Below the pieces are notes generated by a model that worked only from the letters and a program-made list of their open reading frames with translations, made no database searches and was not told the origin of the DNA. The position numbers and the translations under genes are program-made. 64,000 nucleotides of DNA from contig CM055097.1 of the NCBI GenBank assembly GCA_029204225.1, positions 13,192,721 to 13,256,720 of the forward strand. The letters are read 5' to 3'. This DNA comes from Diphasiastrum complanatum. Lineage: Eukaryota > Streptophyta > Lycopodiopsida > Lycopodiales > Lycopodiaceae. Positions within the stretch are counted from its first letter, which is position 1. Each line of letters begins with the position of its first letter. This document shows positions 34,082 to 47,741 of this stretch, piece after piece.

Positions 34082-37000
34082 ATCGATCAAAAGAGCTGTC
34101 TAATGCTAACATAACGAAAACTAACTCTATCAAAAGAGCTCTCTAATCCTAAAATAACGATAATTAGCTAAGCTAGCTATCTCGAGTCTAAGCTACTACA
34201 ACTACGCTAAGCACTTAAATAATCACCTACCTTCATAAGAATCTCTTACCTCTTTTCATAATTTCTTGAGACCCTAATAATAACCCTATTTGTGCACATT
34301 CATGGAAGGTTCTCTTTAGGTTACCCAACAACTTGGAGCCTACTTTATAGTGTATTTAGGATTTCAAATGACATTTGATAAGTTGTGAAGCCCAAGAGCC
34401 CAAATGATTCCCCAAAAAGCATAGTTTTCAAGCAACAAAACAATCGTATGGTACTAATATCTTGCATGTAACTCTACAAAGAATGTTCACATTGTTACTA
34501 TCATCAATAATGACTCATGTTATGTGCTTGCAAAGGTACATAACGATCAAACAAATGTCGATAATATAAATGGTTGGGTATAGAGCTGTTGATAGATCCA
34601 TGATCATTTATCATGTCTCTTTGTAAAATTGCACATGGGAGAGAGGCCAAGGCCTACTATGAGCCTGAATAGTAAGTCCTTGGTGCCATTCATCACTACT
34701 CAAAAGAGGCAAGTCGTGTGCACATTTATTATTGAAGGACAATGCTTTGCCATGTGCTTACTAGAGCTAATGATAGATGAGGGAAGCTATTGGTGGTATG
34801 GCATGTCAATATTTTCTCTAATACCTCTTTGCTCAAAGGTGAGTCTCAATGAATTATGAGATGATAAATTATGGAGCTTGTTGCATGTGGAGCTTGGACT
34901 TGCGACATAGATATTACCAATCATTGCATTCATATCAAAGCCACTTCTCATGAATTCAAGTGCACAAATTCTAGTATGCAAAATACGCCTGCTACATGTG
35001 ATGCACATCATGGCACCCCTATGGTGTGCATGATTGTGAAATACTTTGAAAATGTACTTTGAGAATTCATACATTTGAACTTCGTATAGTTCTACAAGAG
35101 ACAGTGAGGTGATTGCAATTATACAATCTTCAAAGTATTATTGTTCTGAAAATTTGTAGATATTATGTAAATTTGGAAGCATGCATTGAGTTCTGGATTA
35201 AATGTATCATTTCTTATGATTATATTGTTAAAAGTCTTACCTGCTCAAAGCTTGCTGATAGATGAAATTCAGAAAAGATTGTATAATGTTTACTTCAAAG
35301 CCCACATCAACACTTCAGCACAAAACATTGAAAGTTTCTAGATAAGAACAACTATATTCAGTATATAAGTTGATAGTTAGTCAAAAAAGTATGTCAACAA
35401 ATGGTAAATGCCTTGTAAACGACCATCATTTGATTCAAATTGACTATATCATAGATAACATTGATTTTTTGTTAGCCATGTAAAGCATATAACATCACAC
35501 CGAGCATACAAGCCCTAATTTGACAAGACAATAACATGCAAACTCCAAAAAGTCCACACGCAAAAGGTGCAAAGCAACTAAGTACATCATGCAAACATTT
35601 AGAATGCCATACAAGTGAAGGGCCAAAATAAATACCAATGAACTTGTGGTGACCATGAAAAGTTAGATATTGCCTACAAGTAAAAAAAAACCTCTTTAGT
35701 GTAGAGGGTGCCTTGGAATATCAATTATACCCAAGAAATTTGGACAAAATTGAGGGCTCGAGTCCTATGCAAGTCAAATTCCATTTTTATTTATGAACTC
35801 ATGTTGTCATGAAGAGAAAGTACTTGCTGATTTTAGAAATCAAGAGCAATGATGAGAAACTTGACAAGAAAAAGCTTGTGATAAAAAGACATTGAGAAAA
35901 ACTCGTGAAGAAAAAAAGGACTAAAAAATGCTTCTGTGAGACAACGGCTAGCCAAGATAGGTACATTGTCCTGTTCATAGACAATGAAACTAATAGTATT
36001 CTAAGGAAGAACATTGAAGAACATAAAGGAAACTCAAATAGACAACCAACTTGAAGATGTATAGTGAATGATGCCAAATGAGAATGTCAGTAGTTGTCAA
36101 TAAAAAGATAAACAATTGCTCAAGAAAAGTAAGATGCACTCACGACTAAGAATCTAACATAGTCTTTTCACAAATATGTTAAAAGAACGAAGTTTTTTTG
36201 ACAAATATTTAACATGGGCTAGGTGTCGAGATTTCTAACTTCATCATATGTTATTGATTCACATACTGAAACGTGGAATATGGTTGTAGAGATAGTTAAT
36301 TGATTGCTGTTGGCCATCGATGATCAAGGAGATCTCTTACCTTAGGTAGCGCTAGACTATCAACAATATTAAGTTGTTAGCTTGTTTTCCATGCGATTGG
36401 ATAAAACCATTACTTTCCTTTATCATTTGTTCATCATTGACTTCTAATGAATGAGAACCTATTTAGTTCCATTTTGAACCCTCCAGTGCAATGATGAACG
36501 TTAAACCCAACTACAAGCTTTTATTGAGGTTCCTCCAAGTGGGCACGCGGCCCTAATTGGAATCATAAGACTATTGAGAAGGTCTTCATTTGATAGATCA
36601 AATTACTAGGATTTCTCTTTCAGAGTAAGCCTAGATTCATATGGAGAAAAGCCCATTTGAAATAGTTGGAGATTGATCTCCAATCTATAGTTTGTTGTCC
36701 ACCTTCTTTCTTTACATGTGATTTTTTCCGGACATGGTCTTAACTAGCATCCGAAATGTTAGAAGTGGATTTGCTAGTCAACAACAATATGCTTAGAAAC
36801 TTTCTATTCGCTTACACTTAGACATGATGAAATAAATGTAAAATTTGAGTTGAAAGCTTAACATATAAGTTGATTATTGAATTTATCATTCGTTCATAGA
36901 TTATGCAAATGAATATAGGAAATAACATAGACATTGCAAAGGCAATTAGTTTTTGGACATGATAGAGGAAAAGTTCAAAAGGATTTTCTAACCTTGGAAC

Positions 37001-37347
37001 TACAAAATGAGAAAGGTACAATCTAGGAGCCAACCCTCTTGTTTGTGTCCAAAATTTAGAGCAGCTCATGTCTAGTTTACCAATCCTCTACTCCAATAAT
37101 GACACAAATGAAAATGCTATCTTTATTACAAGTATGATGCAACCTAATTGATAGCTTGGCAAAAATGAACACAAGTATACCTAGGTCAAAAGAATTAGTA
37201 GTATCAATTTGTACCTGATTTTTCGTCCTTTCGATGCACGTCGATCAACAGCCTTTCTTTTCTTATTTCGAAGCTTTCGAATAGCATGCATGCTCATGGT
37301 GCCTGCATGCAACCAAATAAGTGGTGTTCAATGCATGTGTGCATGTG

Positions 37348-37391
<44 letters not shown>

Positions 37392-40300
37392 CGCACGCGC
37401 GTGCACGGTGTGTGCGTGTGTGCACATGTGCACCTATAAGTATGTATGACTAGTGGGAGGGTACAAACATCCTTGAACATAGAAAGAAAATTTTTTGACT
37501 CTAGTTTATGTAAATAACCGCTAACTAAATGGCAACATAATTGTATGAACCCAAGCCCAAATGTGGTCTGTGTCACATTGAAAGGTATGCAAAGAGTATC
37601 AGATACACTAAAAGACTCAAGATTTCATTCTAGGACAATACTAGACATTGTTCCCATTTTTACATCTCAAATAAGGTGGATGGAGATCACTACGTTGACG
37701 TGGCATTTTAGCATGAATTCATCCTCAAATGCCATCTCTTGTCTTCAGCCCTCTGTTTCAATCAATTCCCCCAATTGCTTCCCTCCTTCATTTCCACACC
37801 CTAGTCCCATAGTCGATTCTCCTTACCCATTGCCACCTTAATTCCCTTCTGTGCATGTTCCACCTTCCTACTATGTCACCCTTTCCTACTATGTTTTGCG
37901 AATGACTAGGCCCAACCAGGTTCGACAGTAAACCACCTTCAAGTTGCTTGCCACAAGGCCGTGGGTCCTCCTCTAGAAAACTATTCATCCCTAGGGTTGT
38001 ATGTTGGCCTATCGAGAAAAATAATAATACAAAAGATTTTGCCAACAATAAGAGTTCATGCTCCAAATTTGTTGACAACAAGACTTTGAGTGATCCTCAT
38101 AGGCAATCCTATGATGAGCTACAAGTTATGCAGTACCTCAATATTGAGTTGCATGCCATGTAAAAAACAAAATGGAGAAGACTAGTTCATACTAGCTCTC
38201 ACACAAATATCCTTTAACACAACTTGACAAGAGATAGAGAAAGCACAAACGAGAAGCAAGCTTTTTTGAATGATGCTAAAAGTACAAAGACAATAAATAC
38301 CTCAACAGTCTCCACCTAGTTGAACTCATGCACAACTTGCACACATACTCCAACTCATGGGCCTCGATGTTTAAACTCCTACTAGGACCCACTAATTTTC
38401 TACTTCTGGGATAAATTGGCCCCACTAATGACATGTCACTCTCCTACACTAGCACCTCGTGTAAAGTTTCTAAAATTCCTCGGGCCCCTTCCATTGAACC
38501 TTATACAAAGGAGAAGAAAGGTGTTTTAAGTAGCCCCCAAGATTGAAATACAACATATTCACAACGAGTGTTATGTTGGGGGTACACAATGCAAAACAGA
38601 CACTAGAGTTTATTTTGTTGTCTACTTCACAAGTAGATTACTAAACTTTTCAAATTTATCTTTGGCAAGCCCTTTAGTGAAAATATCTCCTACTTGGTTG
38701 TTTGTACCGTCGAAGATTATCTCCACTTTGACATTTTGCACTGTCTGAAATAAAATGTTGCTAGAACTTAATATGCTTTGTTGTGCTATAAAATACTAGG
38801 TTTGTCCTCAACTGTATGCAACTCAGATTATCACACTGAAGTATGGTAGGTGCAACTTTTCAAAGTTTGTAGATCTTCTAGTAGTTTTTGTAGCCGTGTA
38901 GTGGCTCTATATTTTGCTTCCATTGAAGACGAAGCTTTAATGAGCTGCTTTCTGCTCCACCATGAGGTAGCTCCTATTCCAAGAGTAGATATATAACCAA
39001 TAGTTGATCTTTGAGCATTTGCATGACCAACTTAATCAACATCTATGAAGCCTCCAAGCTTGAGTTCTCCTTCATCATTACATTGTATGTCATAGCTAAA
39101 AGCGCCTTCAATTTAACGAAGCATTTTCTTTGTTGCCTTCAAGTAGGTTGTTTTGGGTTTACTCATAAATTGGCCTACAACCCCCATGATATATGGAATA
39201 TTTGGACATGCAGTCGTCAAATATATTAGGCTCCCGACCAAATGTTCATACAATGTTTTGTCTACATCCTCCTAAATTGTTTTTTTTCATTAATCTTGTA
39301 CTTGAATTGCATGGTGTGGAGATTAGCATGCACCGTGTCATATTGAATTTCTTCAGCACTTATCTCCGATTAATGACTTCTAATCCAATTGGTTGCACAA
39401 ATGAGGAAATAAAAATAAAATAAAATAAAACACTAAGGAAGTGAATGACTAAAATGGAATACTGCGACATATATAATCAGAAAGTTAATTACAGTAATCA
39501 TTTCCCAACCTTGGCTATGATAAAATCTAAAGATCATTAAGAACACTAGACTATTACATAGTACCTGGATCAGACGATTCCAAAAATTCACTCAGTAACT
39601 GCTGGTAAAATTCAGAATCATCAAATGATTCTAAGTCTAAATCATCCACCTGTGACAAATGAAAAAACTTTTTCATGTCAATGAACTAGAATATATGGTT
39701 GCATGTGTCTCAATGTATTTCACTAGAATGTTGAGTGGAGAAGATCAAGATACACAGACATTGCACTACATGAGGTGATTCAACAACCTTCATTCACCAT
39801 ATTACGAGTACTATAAAGTATTTTTGATCTTTAGCTCTATGTGCATACCTCATTCTCAACAAGTTCATTCAAGGCCTTCTCAGCACCAGTATCCGTACAG
39901 CTAATAGTAGAATCTGGAGGCTGAAACAGTATGATGTCAGAGTAGATCTTATATCTGTTCAGGAGAATAAAACAAATAAGCATGTTCTGATGCTGATTCT
40001 TTACAGAGGCATCCAAAAACACATGTTCTAACTACCTGGCCAAGGACATGAATGGATGACTTTTTCAGCTGCATTCTGCGAATAAGACGTGATGGCTCTC
40101 GCATAGCAGCTGATACCTGCTGTGAGATACTCTGCATCCAGTGTACAGTTGATGTGAGACAACCTAACATTCATTCCAAGTCCCTACAAATGTAACAAAT
40201 CTTTTCACACAATCAAATAAGAAATCTGTTTCCAGGAACCGTACCTGATCAAAGGCATGCAATCTGCCTCTAATAGCTGCAGCACCTGTAGCAATCTGAG

Positions 40301-40877
40301 TTTTCCGATACCACCGATCCACCGAATTATTCCGATATGGAACAATCCTAGACAAGCAGTTAAGGGATCCAACTATTACTAACTTCAGCACATTGAAAGA
40401 GGGGACACAATAGACCAGAATCTCTGTGTAAGTGTGTATGACAAGCTCATGTCACAAAAGGATGCAATATCTGCAAATCCAGGCCCTTTATGAAAAACAT
40501 TTGCACCGTACAACGAACACGAAGATTAACACAACTTCCACACTTGTTCATCATAATCAGATCCAGATTTGAGTTAGACGTAGCTATATCCAGACAACAT
40601 GAAGACTGGGAATACGTGGTGACAACATGGAAGACCAGAGCCATTGCCAAAAAAACAGAGCAGAGAAGGATTCTCAATCTAGTTTATTCCATCGCTCCAT
40701 AGTGAACAATCAAGATGTTACCAATACAGAAAAGAAAGAAGCAATTTTGTCACCACAGAGCCCAAAATATTGGACAAGAAAAGGCTAACCTCGAGTACAG
40801 AAGATCCAATTTTTTCCAAGTATGATCTAATCCTTCTCCTGGATTAGCAAGCAGGACCTGTGACTCCTTATCCCCTT
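32954..40877 (-). CDS. AATF: AATF/BFR2 (Che-1) homologue, seven exons, 5' end not found
   Basis: AATF/Bfr2 is a nucleolar factor for early small-subunit pre-rRNA processing. Exons on the minus strand: 40790-40877, 40245-40347, 40036-40131, 39849-39920, 39565-39649, 37215-37302 and 32954-33092 (TGA at 32954-32956). Every junction has GT/AG signals and matching phase, and the joined frame has no stop. Family blocks in order: LDHTWKKLDLLYSR; YRNNSVDRWYRKTQIATGA; LHAFDQ then QQVSAAMREPSRLIRRMQ; FDDSEFYQQLLSEFLES; NKKRKAVDRRASKGRKIR; YNVFEPLVNFMAPEP and KLFSNLFG (the C-terminal TRAUB region). The N-terminal acidic and leucine-rich part lies further upstream and was not found. Introns reach 2.3 kb (37302-39565) and 4.1 kb (33092-37215) and contain repeats. 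It looks functional. Confidence 0.9.
33093..37214 (-). other. AATF intron of 4.1 kb
   Basis: The last intron of the AATF homologue, GTAC-type donor at 37213-37214 side and GTTTTGCAG acceptor before 33092. It contains the GA microsatellite near 34.0 kb and otherwise AT-rich DNA without recognisable coding sequence. Confidence 0.75.
34004..34079. repeat. (GA)n microsatellite
   Basis: Uninterrupted GA dinucleotides for about 75 bp inside the last AATF intron. Confidence 0.95.
37352..37387. repeat. (TG)n microsatellite
   Basis: About 18 TG repeats followed by an interrupted GT/GCGC tract to about 37430. It lies in the AATF intron, about 50 bp upstream (in gene sense) of the exon at 37215-37302. 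Confidence 0.9.
38307..39240 (-). mobile_element. copia RT-end/RNase H relic with polypurine tract and LTR start
   Basis: On the minus strand from about 39240: GSLIYLTTACPNIPYIMGVV, MSKPKTTYLKATKKMLR, then LKLGGFIDVD, RSTIGYISTLGIGATSWWS and KASSSMEAKYRATTRL: the RNase H end of a copia pol with several stops. Further down, a purine tract (AGGTGGAGAC on the minus strand, 38308-38317) abuts TGTTGAGG starting at 38307, which looks like the polypurine tract and first bases of a 3' LTR extending left. The relic lies inside the AATF intron and in the same orientation. Confidence 0.8.
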
Positions 40878-41447
40878 CTGCTTCATATTATAACTATTTT
40901 AGATTCAAAAGCTGAGAGCACATAGTACTTTCTACCACTACAACAGATACTAAAGCCACCATTTGGACTATCCCTTAACATTGATTTGACAACACACCCC
41001 AACCATAATCTGATACCAGATCTACATCAAGTACATAATAGGGATTGCAGAAGAAGACTAGGCATCAACAAAACACAAAAATGGCTTCCATGGATCCTCT
41101 AGACTGGTCACCAAATACACAACCATATCCAAGTCAAAAAGGCATCTATGAGGGTGGTAATTGCATAGTTCTACCATATCCACAACATACACTTGTGCTT
41201 TGCTCCTCTTGAATTACAAAAACCCTATGAGCTATGGCCTCATAATTCAAACATAGGAACATATTATGGACTATGCGAAAATGCTACATACTATATTTGA
41301 GCAAAATAGTTTTTAGTTAGCAAATGACGAGGAACAATTATCCTCCAGTGATTGTTGATTGGAAAACAGGATGGCCAAAATATTTGAGAACTGTATTTTT
41401 GTTACTAAACTGTCAATTAAGATTCAATGCTAGTCATGCCCTTACAT

Positions 41448-41452
<5 letters not shown>

Positions 41453-41502
<50 letters not shown>
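41453..41502. repeat. (CT)n microsatellite
   Basis: About 25 CT repeats. Confidence 0.95.
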
Positions 41503-41504
<2 letters not shown>

Positions 41505-41794
41505 CATGAAACATGAACGAATATATAACACACAAATTAAGATACTATGAGTTAAAGTAGCATGAACTAGTAAGCATGAAACATAAACTAATGGCATCAT
41601 ACTTAAAGCTAATTACCATGAAACATTAATCTTTGAGAACAAAAGCATGAAACATAAAGTAATATATAACACAAACAGTAAACTAGTAGCATGAAACACA
41701 CTTATCTTCCAACAAAAAACATTTGAACCATGCCTTTAACGGAAGAAAACAAAGGCTACACGCCTTCCAAGAATTGGGAGTGTTGGTTACCTTT

Positions 41795-41796
<2 letters not shown>

Positions 41797-41839
<43 letters not shown>
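41797..41839. repeat. (CT)n microsatellite
   Basis: About 21 CT repeats, 0.3 kb from the previous tract, with 'gcatgaaacataaa' phrases repeated several times between the two (near 41505, 41575, 41646, 41690). Confidence 0.95.
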
Positions 41840-41842
<3 letters not shown>

Positions 41843-42024
41843 GTGAAGGGAAGATGCATTTCTATGTAGTGCACCCTCCACCGTGAGCACTTGGATTATT
41901 TTTGACACCTAAATGGCAAAACTCGAGGCTCTTAACGACAGAAGCAGAAAAGCTCCAAGCAGTCTACATCGAATCAGAAACAGACTCAAGGTCAAGGTTA
42001 GCTAAATATACTACCAGTAAGATC

Positions 42025-42050
42025 CTCGACATGGTATCAGAGCCTGGGAG
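42025..42050 (+). other. Candidate LTR end plus primer binding site
   Basis: The sequence CCTCGACA is followed at once by TGGTATCAGAGCCTGGG, the initiator-tRNA-Met primer site typical of plant copia elements, with CA as expected for an LTR end. The sequence upstream (about 41880-42030) would be the LTR tail. No plus-strand gag or pol follows, so the element is either deleted or non-coding. Confidence 0.5.
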
Positions 42051-43135
42051 AGGAGCAGTTTTATGTTAGCGGGAAACCGGATTCTTGGAGTTGTAAAAGA
42101 GCTTAAGAAGTGGTCACATTTGCTGATCAAACATAGTAGAATATTCCGCAGAGCTGTGAAAAGAGATAAGAGGCTGAATAGCCTATAACTGCTAGCTAGT
42201 AGAGTTATGGACATGGAGATGTGAATTATCACGACCTTATTGATATGGACTCCCAAGATGTTATTGAGTAAGTACTCTTGTAAATATCCCAATTAGTTAT
42301 AGGCTTTCCATTGAGACTTATAAACTGGTAGCTGATAAGAGGTATAGATACTTGGGCCAGGTTAATGGTATGTAGAATCTTCCAAAAATCTGAAAGGATA
42401 ACTTGCAGATCATTTGATAGTTTATGGTTTGAACTTTGTCATTCCTATCTCCAGGGCTGGTGAGGACTTTCTTGCAGGGAGAACACATATCCAAGTAAAG
42501 AACTGATTTTTTAGCATGGATAACACATTTGAAGCATGTAAAACACTTTTTCCAGCTTGTAGTATACAGTTTTGAGCTTGTTGCCCACATGTCCAAAGTG
42601 GCTGCTCCACAACATAAATTACTCTTAAAATTAGCTTTAACACTCTTAAAGAAGAAAAGACCTTTGAAGACATAAGTATGCAAGGCCTTGTCTTATCAGG
42701 ATATACTCTGACAGAGAGCCTTCAGTATGTAAGATCTTGTCCTCACAAGGATGTCATGAAAGTAAATGCTGCTTCAAGACAAGATAATAAAAGTTCAAGT
42801 TGCCCTAAAAATATGGAAAGACCCGAGGTGGTCCCTTGTGGAGAAATGTACACTAAGAAATGTCCCTCATTGTAAAAAAAAAGTCCCTCAACAGGCATAA
42901 GGGAACAACCACCCCCCCCACCCCCAAAAAAAAGAAAAAGAAAAAGAAAGAGCTCAAGATCCAACGGAAAACCCTCCAGAAGTTATATATGCAAAAGTAC
43001 GTCTCATTCAATTATATCGAGGAAGAATCCAAAAGCCTAAACATGGTCCCATATACTTAGAAGCTGCTAACATGTACATGTCAAAGTAAAACATGACGAC
43101 TTTCCTCTATAAGATGAGATCTGGTTGTTCATGAG

Positions 43136-43330
43136 TTAGTCATACTCATCTTGCATCGCATCCTCCCAACATTTTATTCCCTTGGCCTGCTCATAAAAAA
43201 CAGGTTCTTCCGCAACATCTCCATGAGATGTAAGAGCAAAATTTGAAAAATCAGCATAGTTCACTGATTTTGTAGAGGCACATGTATTTCTGTCATGCCC
43301 ATGACTGGTCTCGGGTAGCATGTCCACGCT
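43136..43330 (-). mobile_element. copia scrap from the integrase/RT junction
   Basis: The minus-strand frame reads ADFSNFALTSHGDVAEEPVF followed by YEQAKGIKCWEDAMQDEYD, the segment that directly precedes the RT domain in copia polyproteins ('EP..F..A.....W..AM..E'). It ends at a TAG where the RT should continue. It is isolated and decayed. Confidence 0.6.
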
Positions 43331-45992
43331 AGGGACCGGTAGACCAACAACCCATAAGTTGACTATAAGGGAATTGGGGGCCTTATGTGTACATGGTCAT
43401 AATTAATGGTTTAATATCAACAAGAAGTAGCTCTGAGAATATACATCTGAACCAAGCTTATCATATGGAGCATGCATACCTATCATAGTGGAAATAACTG
43501 TTTCAAAGATACTTCTATTGTAGAAGCCAATAATGCAAAGTAGATAGTGGTATAGATACCTTGTATCCTACAAATGGCTTCATGTATAAGAAAAAGGCTG
43601 GCTGTAGCATTGTAGACCCCGAGTCATAATCCACCATAGAAGTAGACCTCGATGTAAAAGCATCTATAATACTGCAAATCTGATCATATGCGAAAGGAAG
43701 CTATTGCAACACCGCTGGACCACTTTTATATAGTGATGGATTATATATCAATGTTATGTCTAAAGAGTACAAGACATAACAAAGGAGGCGTGCAATCTTC
43801 AACCTGATAGAGTCCACCTACAAAGTCTTGGACCCCTCAACTCCATCTGCCATTTTTCCTCGTGCATCCCATTGGTTTACTCTCCAATGTTTTTGTACTT
43901 TGACTTTTGTTTAGGGTGTTGAACCCTCCTGTACAAAGATTTTGGTCCTGTGAAATTTCACTCTGTTGTGTAGGATATTTTTCTTCTCCATTGATTCTGG
44001 AATTGACCAATAACAAGCAATTTTCACTCGAGATTTGCTTGCCTAGACAATGAGCTTCAACTACCTCCTCTCTTTCTATCCCCATTATGTTATGAAGGAG
44101 ATTGAATATTGATTCTAATTTGGTATACCCTTAAAAAAACAGATATAATGGCCTCTTTACAACTTCTTGTTCCTCTAAACCTATGGCCGAAATGTTCTTG
44201 GAAAGCATGCTTTTCTTCATACCTTCCATTGCCAATGTAGAATTTCAAAGTTAATTGGCCCGTCATATGGTTTCCTCCTTATATCTATGTGTGAGAGTGA
44301 TTGAGTGAGTGTGTGAGTGTGTGATCATGGTTGCAAATCGTGGCCAACAATTGAGAAATTGAGTTTCATAGAGGGGGAAAAAAAAGATCGTAGAGCGAGG
44401 TGGAGGCTATGGGCAGAGAGAAGAAATATGAGCAAAGCAGCCCAGGAAAGTGATAAACTATTGATCATGAGCAGCCCACAAATCGCTCTAACTACAAATG
44501 CATCCATAGAAAAAGCATCACATGTAAAAAGATAGCAGATTATGATTTTATAGCAGTCTCCAACTAAGAACATTGTATGAATAACACCCACCACCAAGAG
44601 TAGCATATCTCCTACACATAACCGATGTAAAACCTTTCATCTTGATGTTTATTTAGGAGTCGACCTACCTTTATTTGGATGCCTCATCGCATGAAAAAAT
44701 AGAATTTTAGGGTCCATAGCAGGGAGCACCACTTTTCTCGTGCCTCTTGGTTGCCTCTAAGTTTAATCTTCCTATTGATATGACACCATTGCATCTATTG
44801 CTCACCATTGTAAAATTTGGAATCTACTCCCACACAAATTAGTTGACACCTCAAACCTGCAAAACAATTTCTTGAGACACCAGCGTTCTCTAGGCATCAT
44901 CTTCTTGAATTTCACCACTTGGGTTTCTATCTTAAATCAAACTCGTTCACTTGCTGGAATATGAACCACCATGTCCTTGAAAAGAAGAACATGGTGAAAA
45001 GGCCCCTATAATATGTTTCATCAATCCCATATTGGAGTGACGAGAGCAATGTGCCCAACCTTTTCTAGGGCCCATGACCGCCTGAAGAGTGCCAATATTT
45101 CCATAGAAGTTTTTGGACCAATGCATGAGAAAACACATACATAAAGATGAGCTACACAAGAGTCGACATTTAATGAATGATACCAGGTGTTACATTGGTG
45201 TTGACTTTAACACATGTAAGTAGGGCTACTCTAGCTGTCCTTAAGCTATATCTCCTTGTCCTTGGCTATCAACTTAACATGAATTTAAACGTATAAGTAA
45301 CTTCATGATGATTTGTAAATTGTCCCTATTCTAATGTAAGGGGTTGATCTCTAGCCGTATCACAGTTACCTTGCTTTGTGTGCCCTTTCTTGAGTAGCAG
45401 TGACTTAACGTCGAAACAGGAAAAGACTCTTAAAATTCTTAGTCCTTGATTGTCATCAATTTTGACTTCACTTGTTTCTAGAAAATTGACATAGAGCTTT
45501 TTCACAAAATGGGCAGAACAAGAACATTCAGCCAAGCATTGGTTTGGACAAAGCACTAGACATTTTCTTATCAGACCGTGGTTCTAGACCTAAGATTGTT
45601 GTTGATGCATAACAATACATGTAATACTCTAGATTTCAAGAGCTGAATAACTTTGATAATTGTATAGAAGTGGGCATACTAGATGCCAGCGTAAATGATT
45701 TGGTGTAAGATCTGTACAATCAATCTGTCATCTCAGAAATACGAAAAGTCCTATGGCTTGAAAGCACTTCCGAGGTAATAACGTTTTGTTTAGAAATAAG
45801 AATGTACTTTGACACGACCAAATACCCTTGAAATTGATTGTATAGATTCTAGCTAGAGCGATGTTCAACCTTTATGAATGATTTCTATTATAGTGGGACA
45901 TGTACAAATCCACTAGTCTTGGCATGCAACCCCGACACGAAAGCATTCACTCTTTCAAGAAAACCATACATAGCATAGATACTTATATTTAC

Positions 45993-46047
45993 CTTTCACA
46001 ACACTTGTGTAAGCTTCATTTATCGCAGCATTCTGGTCAATCAATGC
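45993..46047 (-). CDS. Exon-like segment, possibly of the AATF gene
   Basis: On the minus strand a TTTTTGCTGCAG acceptor, 55 open bases (ALIDQNAAINEAYTSVVK) and a G|GTAAAT donor. It lies on the same strand and 5.1 kb upstream of the first recognised AATF exon. Assignment to AATF is a guess; the sequence alone does not show the family. Confidence 0.2.
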
Positions 46048-47741
46048 CTGCAGCAAAAAGAAAATTATTGATTTATGCAACACCACCCTATAAGAGACAA
46101 TTCGACATCATTCTCTGCTGATGGGATCAGGAAAGGCATAGACCAATGTGTGTGGACAGCAATGCATGGAAAACTTTTGATTCATAGACAAAATTCATAA
46201 AAAAATGTAGGATATAAAATCACACTGGACCTTTGAAAGACCCAAAACTACCACCTTCATCATATAGCACTGTAAATAAAACATGACTGTATTAAGCTTC
46301 CAAAATCATTGAAAGAGAACGTCTCATGAGCAATACTTCCGGTCCTTATCATCCATACACTTGGATATTTTGAGTGGTCATTGCCAAGTAGCCTACAAAT
46401 ATGTCATAAAAAATGGCCAATCATAATATTTGGAATTAGCAACTTTTAAGCAGCTTAATATTGAAGCAAGTCATTAATATTTGAAAATTTGCAATGCTTA
46501 ACAACATGCCACGTGAGAAAGTAAATTTATACGTAAAGTACACAAATGGTCTGCTCTTCAATCATCAACTTTAGATATTATATAAGACGAGAAAAAAAGG
46601 GATTACATCCTTAAAAAATCGTGACTTTATACTTATCATCATGCATAGTCTCTTCATGACTTTAGGTTTCTAGAGAGAGCTCACATACATATCACATGTT
46701 AGGAACTAATCCACATTGTTCTCTTAAATAGACTAACTATTTACGGTACATGTCTGTTAATAGGTGCTGAAAGAGGATCATGATATTCTACCATGGATAT
46801 TTTGTACAACATCTTATCCTCGGATCATCAAAGAGCATATGGATGGTGTAAAGCTCAATATACCCAGAAAAGGAGATTTCAATGTGGAATGACATTTGGC
46901 AGATGATTTGAAAACATTAAAATGCATGTACAATGTGTCTCATGGAGTTACATCTAAGAACCCATTACAAGAAGCACAAGTATTACAAGAGAGAATCTTC
47001 CAAACATTCTAGAAATATTTTTCCATGATATATTTCCTAACTTTCGACAAAACTAATATACGATGTAATAGAGATAATTGTTAAATTTGATGAATGTCCT
47101 TGTAATACATGTACTTGGAAATTCTGTGTAATTGTGAGAAAAAAAGGACTCTTTGCTGAACTCAAAAATGTTTATCTTGTAGTTAAGAACACATCTAAAG
47201 AAGACCATCCATAAAGCAATAAATTCTCACCTAAATATCAATCTCCTACAAACCTAGACAACAATTACCAAGTTCATTTGCCAAAGCCCCTCCTACAATG
47301 GAACACTTGCATAGGGTCCACCCAGAAAAGCTCCCAATAGCTATAATGATCAACTATAAAATAAGACAAGAAATGATATAAATGAATAAACAAAGCTTTG
47401 GAAACGGTTGAGTGCATGAATATTGTGGATTGTGATTCTTATTTATGTTGGTTAAAGGATTTTACCTATCAAGAAGAATGCAATTTTTACATGTATAACA
47501 TGCAACTTGCACTAATGAGTAATAATATAAAGGTAGAGCACAAAACTTAGGCATGAATGTAATGACATTTTCCCATACCAATCGCTAGAGGGTCTTTCCC
47601 CGTCACAGGGTGTCAACCATGGCATAGAGCTTCTTCCCAGAAGCTCGCCTATATCATTGTACCCTTATAGGATGAGGACAAAAGACTTAGGCAACTGCAA
47701 CAATATTCAAAGATGGGCCATGTTAGGCCTAGGAACTCCCC

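Larger units (their letters stand above)
42051..47700. other. Largely unassigned intergenic or intronic stretch
   Basis: Apart from the copia scrap at 43.1-43.3 kb and one exon-like segment near 46.0 kb, I see no gene. An A-rich/C-rich low-complexity patch lies at 42906-42955. If the missing 5' exons of AATF are nearby, much of this could be intron. Confidence 0.3.

Noticed and set aside
40447-40677. Minus-strand ORF with a signal-peptide-like start (ILLCSVFLAMALVFHVV)
   Set aside because: It lies wholly inside an AATF intron, between exons 40790-40877 and 40245-40347, and has no homology I recognise.
42860-43060. Lys-rich plus-strand ORF
   Set aside because: It comes from an A-rich/C-rich low-complexity stretch.
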